Shown here one piece after another: positions 8,745-11,908 of a stretch of DNA of 11,908 nt. A program made the position numbers and the translations under genes. Source of the stretch: Planctomycetota bacterium (GTDB taxonomy: Bacteria; Planctomycetota; UBA8108); assembly GCA_022451445.1 (NCBI GenBank), contig JAKUSY010000049.1, positions 1-11,908 on the forward strand. The letters are read 5' to 3'. The notes beneath the pieces were generated by a model. That model saw nothing but the letters and a program-made list of their open reading frames with translations, was not told the DNA's origin and did no database searches. Within the stretch, counting starts at the first letter, position 1; each line of letters starts with the position of its first letter.

Positions 8745-8759
8745 GGTCGTTGCCGGGCT
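8716..8759. terminator. Inverted repeat spanning the convergent gene ends; possible bidirectional terminator
   Basis: AGCCCGGCAA (8716-8725) and TTGCCGGGCT (8750-8759) are perfect 10-bp inverted copies separated by 24 bases. The spacer contains the CTAG that supplies the stop codon of both converging genes. The stem would form in either transcript. No U-tract follows on either strand, so it is not a standard intrinsic terminator; it may stabilise 3' ends or be coincidental in GC-rich sequence. Confidence 0.35.
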
Positions 8760-9781
8760 CTTCCACGCCGTCCCCGGGAGCGGTCGGTAATCGGGGTTTT
8801 CGGCTGCCACTGGATGCCCGCAGCGAGTCCGGCAGCCTCGTGTTTGTCGGAATCCTTCGGCGGGGGATTGTAGAGAGCCAATGAGGCCAGGAGCTGTTTC
8901 CGGATGCTCTCGGGCTTTTCAGCCGATGAGAGCTTGAGCAGGGGAGTCGCATGGCGGCCATAGGCTTCTGGGGCCACCAGGACGTATCCGGCCTCCGGCT
9001 TTTTGTCTTTTATCAGGCGACCATACTCCTTGGCGTCGCCGACAGCCACGTACACCGCCCGCCCGATGATCTCCTCTGTCCAGGCAAGGGGCTCCAGGAC
9101 TTTTTCCAGCGCCTGCAGCTCGCCGGGTTTCTCGGCGTAGACCACCAGCAGGGGCTGGTTGTCACAGGCGGCGACATTGACGGCCATGCGCAGATCACCC
9201 AGATAGGGGAGCGCCCGGTGGGCTCCTGCTGCGCCCTTTTCCCCTGGATAGGCCAGCGAGAGCACCTTCATCGTTTCCACCATTCTCGCGGCGGCGGCCT
9301 TGTTCTGCTCAGTCGCCCCGGGCTGGCCGGAGCGCCGATTGATAACCCCGCCAAACACCTGGGCTGGCGAACGATCCGCCTCGGAGAGCCGGGTCTTTCC
9401 ATCCGGAGAGAGCAGCGCGAACATGGTGTTGGCGATCTCCCCGGTGGTGCTCACGTAGAGAGTCTTGAGGAAGTTGACCTCCTCACGGCTTTCGTAGGTC
9501 GGCAAACGAATGCAGACAAATTCCCTGGAGGCGTCGATGGCCGCTTTCCCGGACAGGAAACTCCTGTCCATTCCCTGCTTGCCCTTTCACCAGACCCCGC
9601 GAAGCTTGTGATTGAAGGCGCAGCCGGTCACGAGGAGGACGGGCCGCCCAGTGCGCTTTGCCTCAGCGAGCCCGCCCTTGAGGGTCCCATACCAGGCAAT
9701 CTGGGGCTCTCCACCGGCTGCCTGTACATCGATGGCGAAGAGAGCTGCGAGGAGAGAGAAAACGAAAAACCGTCGAGTCAT
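8741..9781 (-). CDS. Exported thioredoxin-like protein, probable selenoprotein (UGA at codon 65)
   Basis: Read through the UGA at 9589-9587, this is a 346-aa protein. Residues 1-22 form a signal peptide (FFVFSLLAALFAIDVQA). Residues about 30-190 begin like a thioredoxin_7-type fold (GGLAEAKRTGRPVLLVTGC), with Sec65 in the context GVW-Sec-KGKQG, continuing into FLSGKAAIDASREFVCIRL. Residues about 195-310 look like a second thioredoxin-fold module (QPLLVVYAEKPGELQALEKVL). The only cysteines are C54, C90 and C206, so there is no CxxC; Sec65 would be the obvious redox residue, with C54 a possible partner. The C terminus is Arg-rich (RSRGRRGRARQRP). The frame is identical on both sides of the UGA and a SECIS-like hairpin follows. 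Its own stop is TAG, overlapping the opposite gene by 4 bp. It lies 79 bp downstream of the DUF1080 gene on the same strand. Alternative: a nonsense mutation or sequencing error (TGG or TGC to TGA), in which case two fragments, 9587-9781 and 8741-9571, would be annotated. No selA, selB, selC or selD is in the window. Confidence 0.72.
9551..9569 (-). promoter_or_regulatory. Candidate bacterial SECIS hairpin downstream of the UGA
   Basis: On the minus strand, GGACAGG-AGUUU-CCUGUCC forms a perfect 7-bp stem with a five-base loop, extendable by one U-G pair. The stem begins 17 nt and the loop 24 nt after the UGA. Bacterial SECIS elements, bound by SelB, lie inside the coding region just 3' of the UGA, with the apical loop roughly 16-37 nt away and a G in the first two loop positions. 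Here the second loop base is G. The helix encodes DRSFLS within the protein. Confidence 0.65.
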
Positions 9782-9860
9782 GAAGGGCTACCGGATGTTG
9801 AAAAAAGCACCGTGGTCAGTTTACCGCTGCCAGTGAGGTCCGCACAGGGGAATGCGCAGC
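9782..9860 (-). other. 79-bp spacer between the DUF1080 gene and the thioredoxin-like gene
   Basis: On the minus strand the spacer carries a run of six T at 9806-9801, preceded by only imperfect pairing (GCA..GGT / ACC..TGC around AAACTG). That is too weak to call an intrinsic terminator. No clear promoter hexamers or Shine-Dalgarno sequence precede the ATG at 9781. The genes may be co-transcribed, possibly with partial attenuation here. Confidence 0.3.
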
Positions 9861-11908
9861 TTATGAGCCGGGCGGGGTCGTTGCCTGCCTCGCCGCGGCA
9901 TGGATCTTGTCATCCGCTTCATCGAGCAGGGGCAGCAAGCTCTGGAGCTCGCCCGGGAACCAGCGAACCTGGCGATTTCGGTGGTCCCTGCTGCTGGGCT
10001 GGGTCTGGCGGTTGCCGTAGAGGAAGGACCAGTTTGTTGGCCTCCAGTACTGTTGCCAGAGGCGGTTTTTCTTCAACACGGCCTGCCTCAGGTTTTCAGC
10101 CGGTTGCGATTGAAGCTTTCCATCAGGCCTGAGCTCCCCGGCAAGGGCCCCGCCGGATTTGTCGCGGCGGAGAACCCGAACGATCTCCTGTGCAGCGAGC
10201 AGGTGCCCTCTGCGGCTCAGCAGGAGACCGTCCCGGGAGACCTGCCGGCCCTTCAGCCGGCTGAAGAGGTCGATCACGGGGAGCTCCTTTTCCTTCCCCA
10301 GCTGCCGGATCGCTGCGGCGACGGAGGCGAGAGCGCGATTGCGTTTTTCGGTGTCGAGCCCGAGTCCGAGGGGGTCTTCGCAGGGGGCAGGGGTAATCAG
10401 AACGACACGGCCGGTGTAGGCCTGAAGCGAATCGAGCTTCTCCCTGTAGGCGTCTACAAAGGCGTCGAGGCTCTCGGCGCCATCCACCACCTCGCTCTGC
10501 CCCAGCCAGAGGAAGACGATATCGGCGACAAGCTGCTCACGCCCATCCCGTTCCCCATAGCCGGGTTTTGCCGTGGAGAAGAAATTACGCGGCCGCTGCT
10601 GGCGGTAGACGGTATCGGCGGGCCAGGCCAGGTTCCGCAGGCGCACGGGGTTGCCGGGGTTCGAGGCGGCCAGCAGGGTTTCGAAATACCCGAAGCGCGG
10701 AAGCTCTGCCGCGTTGGAGCCGCCGAGGATGACGATGGACTCGCCGCCTTTGAGGGCAAAGCCGTCGGCAAACGGAGGCAGGGGATTGGCCGGCCTGGCC
10801 AGGGGCCGCACCAGCGCAGGAGTCGGGGGCGGAGGCGGCGGGGGCGCGGGAGCGGCCAACGCGCCGAGCCCGAGGGCTTTGAGCGTGACGCCGGGCTGAA
10901 ATTTCCAGTCACCCGCGATCGATATGGGCTTGAGCCCCCGGCCACTGACACGCATCTGCGCCGCCTTGCCGGCGAAGCCTCCAGGCCAGCCATGGTCGAT
11001 CACGCGCACCACGATAACGTTGCGCCCGGCCTTCACCATCGGGCCCTTGACGGTGTACTTGCGGGGAGCAGCCCAGAAACCGGGACGCTCGATGCCGCCG
11101 ACCAGCTTGCCGTTGAACCAGGTCATGTCCATGTCGTCAATCGGCCCCAATTCCAGCGTGAGGGGCTTGCCGGCCCGGGCGGCGGGAAGCTCGAGTGCGC
11201 GCCGAAACCAGACCGTGCCATCGTAGTCCGGCAGGCCGGCGGTCTCATAATGGCGCGGCAGGTTCATCGTTTTCCAGGCGCCATCGTCGAGCATCGCCGA
11301 AAACCATTTGCCGGCCATGCCGGGATCGTTCGCATCGAGCTTCGCGCGCCAGGCGGTTAACTGCGCCGTCCAGCCAGGCTTCGGGCGTGACGTGCCCGCA
11401 GCAGTCTTCTTCTTTTTCGGCAGGGCATCGAGGAGCTGTTTCTTCGTCTGTTTCTCCAGCTTCAGCTCCGGGTCATGGACCAGCTTCAGCACGCGGTAGC
11501 GCACGTTCTGTGGCGGGCCGCTATGAACCTGGAAGGCTATTTTCCCCGACAGCTCCCCCTTGGGGTCTTCTGTCGCAACGCAGAGGGTGCCGTTGATGGC
11601 CGTCCAGATCTGGTGCCCGACGGCGAGGAGCTCGTAGTGGTTCCACTCGCCGCGTTTCACGGCTTTGGCGGCGCGGTTGTTCCAGTCGAGCTTCCCGCGC
11701 CCGTGTTCGTTGTAGAGCTTCCCCCACACCCCGGCGCCCACATCCGCCTGGTAACCCACCGCCTGCCCGCTGGCGTTTGCTTTTTTAGAACGAAACTGGA
11801 TACCGGCGTTGCGATTGTCCGACGCCAGCTTCACGTCGACCACCAGGAGAAAATCTTTCACCTCGACCTTTGACCAGATGAACTCGTTCCTGGGGACATT
11901 GGCATCTG
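9861..11908 (-). CDS. DUF1080 / jelly-roll / SGNH-like fusion protein, 5' end missing
   Basis: The visible 681 residues run from the right edge, where the frame is still open, to TAA at 9863-9861; the true start lies outside the window. Residues about 1-145 are the C-terminal part of a DUF1080 (3-keto-disaccharide hydrolase, concanavalin-like) domain: RNEFIWSKVEVKDF, DNRNAGIQFRS, QADVGAGVWGKLYNEHGRG. Residues about 180-335 match the beta-galactosidase-like jelly roll found in sialate O-acetylesterases (DDGAWKTMNLPRHYETAG, DGTVWFRRALELP, LGPIDDMDMTWFNGKLVGG). A proline-rich linker (PAPPPPPPPTPA) follows. Residues about 375-590 are SGNH-hydrolase-like (SIVILGGSN with S397, FGYFETLLAAS, LRNLAWPADTVY). 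The SGNH blocks are degenerate: GGS for GDS, GQSE for GxND, and DGLLL (D559) where the catalytic DxxH His should be, leaving Leu562. The last module may bind rather than cleave. Role inferred: extracellular glycan processing. Confidence 0.85.
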   Translation of the reverse strand, partial: DANVPRNEFIWSKVEVKDFLLVVDVKLASDNRNAGIQFRSKKANASGQAVGYQADVGAGVWGKLYNEHGRGKLDWNNRAAKAVKRGEWNHYELLAVGHQIWTAINGTLCVATEDPKGELSGKIAFQVHSGPPQNVRYRVLKLVHDPELKLEKQTKKQLLDALPKKKKTAAGTSRPKPGWTAQLTAWRAKLDANDPGMAGKWFSAMLDDGAWKTMNLPRHYETAGLPDYDGTVWFRRALELPAARAGKPLTLELGPIDDMDMTWFNGKLVGGIERPGFWAAPRKYTVKGPMVKAGRNVIVVRVIDHGWPGGFAGKAAQMRVSGRGLKPISIAGDWKFQPGVTLKALGLGALAAPAPPPPPPPTPALVRPLARPANPLPPFADGFALKGGESIVILGGSNAAELPRFGYFETLLAASNPGNPVRLRNLAWPADTVYRQQRPRNFFSTAKPGYGERDGREQLVADIVFLWLGQSEVVDGAESLDAFVDAYREKLDSLQAYTGRVVLITPAPCEDPLGLGLDTEKRNRALASVAAAIRQLGKEKELPVIDLFSRLKGRQVSRDGLLLSRRGHLLAAQEIVRVLRRDKSGGALAGELRPDGKLQSQPAENLRQAVLKKNRLWQQYWRPTNWSFLYGNRQTQPSSRDHRNRQVRWFPGELQSLLPLLDEADDKIHAAARQATTPPGS

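Noticed and set aside
9587..9781. Treating the thioredoxin-like locus as two separate genes or a pseudogene
   Set aside because: Same frame on both sides, coherent fold across the UGA, no start signal before Met71 in the second part, and a SECIS-like hairpin at the right distance. Kept as an alternative, not the main call.
8741..9781. A genetic code in which UGA is read as Trp or Gly
   Set aside because: No gene in the window ends in TGA, but four other long frames contain no in-frame UGA and use UGG for Trp, so genome-wide reassignment is unlikely.
8951..10132. 393-codon open frame on the plus strand across the thioredoxin-like gene and its neighbour
   Set aside because: Its codons are exactly antiparallel to the minus-strand codons and its translation looks like antisense; the minus-strand proteins have clear signal peptides and domains.

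Overview
The window (11,908 bp, high GC) looks like a piece of a chromosome from the PVC superphylum: Verrucomicrobiota, Kiritimatiellota, Lentisphaerota or Planctomycetota. This is inferred from the protein families, because no rRNA or other phylogenetic marker is present. The families are a formylglycine sulfatase with a C-terminal HEAT-like region, a DUF1080 / sialate-esterase-like jelly-roll / SGNH fusion, and paired thioredoxin-fold modules. The pyruvate:ferredoxin oxidoreductase points to low-potential, at least partly anaerobic, carbon metabolism.

Layout: 1-419 is a non-coding leader or promoter region. 420-5216 (+) encodes an unusually large single-chain pyruvate:ferredoxin (2-oxoacid:acceptor) oxidoreductase of 1598 aa, against about 1200 in the classical enzyme. 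5327-7231 (+) is an exported sulfatase. 28 bp further on, and probably co-transcribed, 7260-8744 (+) encodes an exported protein joining an alpha/beta hydrolase to a trypsin-like serine protease, each with a full catalytic triad. Facing it, 8741-9781 (-) encodes an exported thioredoxin-like protein whose frame is interrupted by one UGA. 9861-11908 (-) is the 3' part of a DUF1080-jelly-roll-SGNH gene that runs off the right edge. The two gene pairs converge, and their stop codons overlap in a shared CTAG inside a 10-bp inverted repeat.

The strongest discovery candidate is the minus-strand gene 8741-9781. The reading frame before and after the UGA is the same, the protein continues as a coherent thioredoxin-like sequence, and 17 nt after the UGA there is a perfect 7-bp hairpin with loop AGUUU. 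Spacing and loop fit a bacterial SECIS element. I read this as a probable selenoprotein (Sec65, in the context Trp-Sec), not a pseudogene, although a nonsense mutation or a sequencing error cannot be excluded here.

Taken together, the four genes from 5327 to the right edge look like an exported polysaccharide-processing neighbourhood: sulfate removal, a glycan-active DUF1080/esterase-like fusion, an esterase/peptidase-protease fusion and a redox protein. The oxidoreductase is probably an unlinked central-metabolism neighbour. A direct functional link among these genes is inference from proximity.
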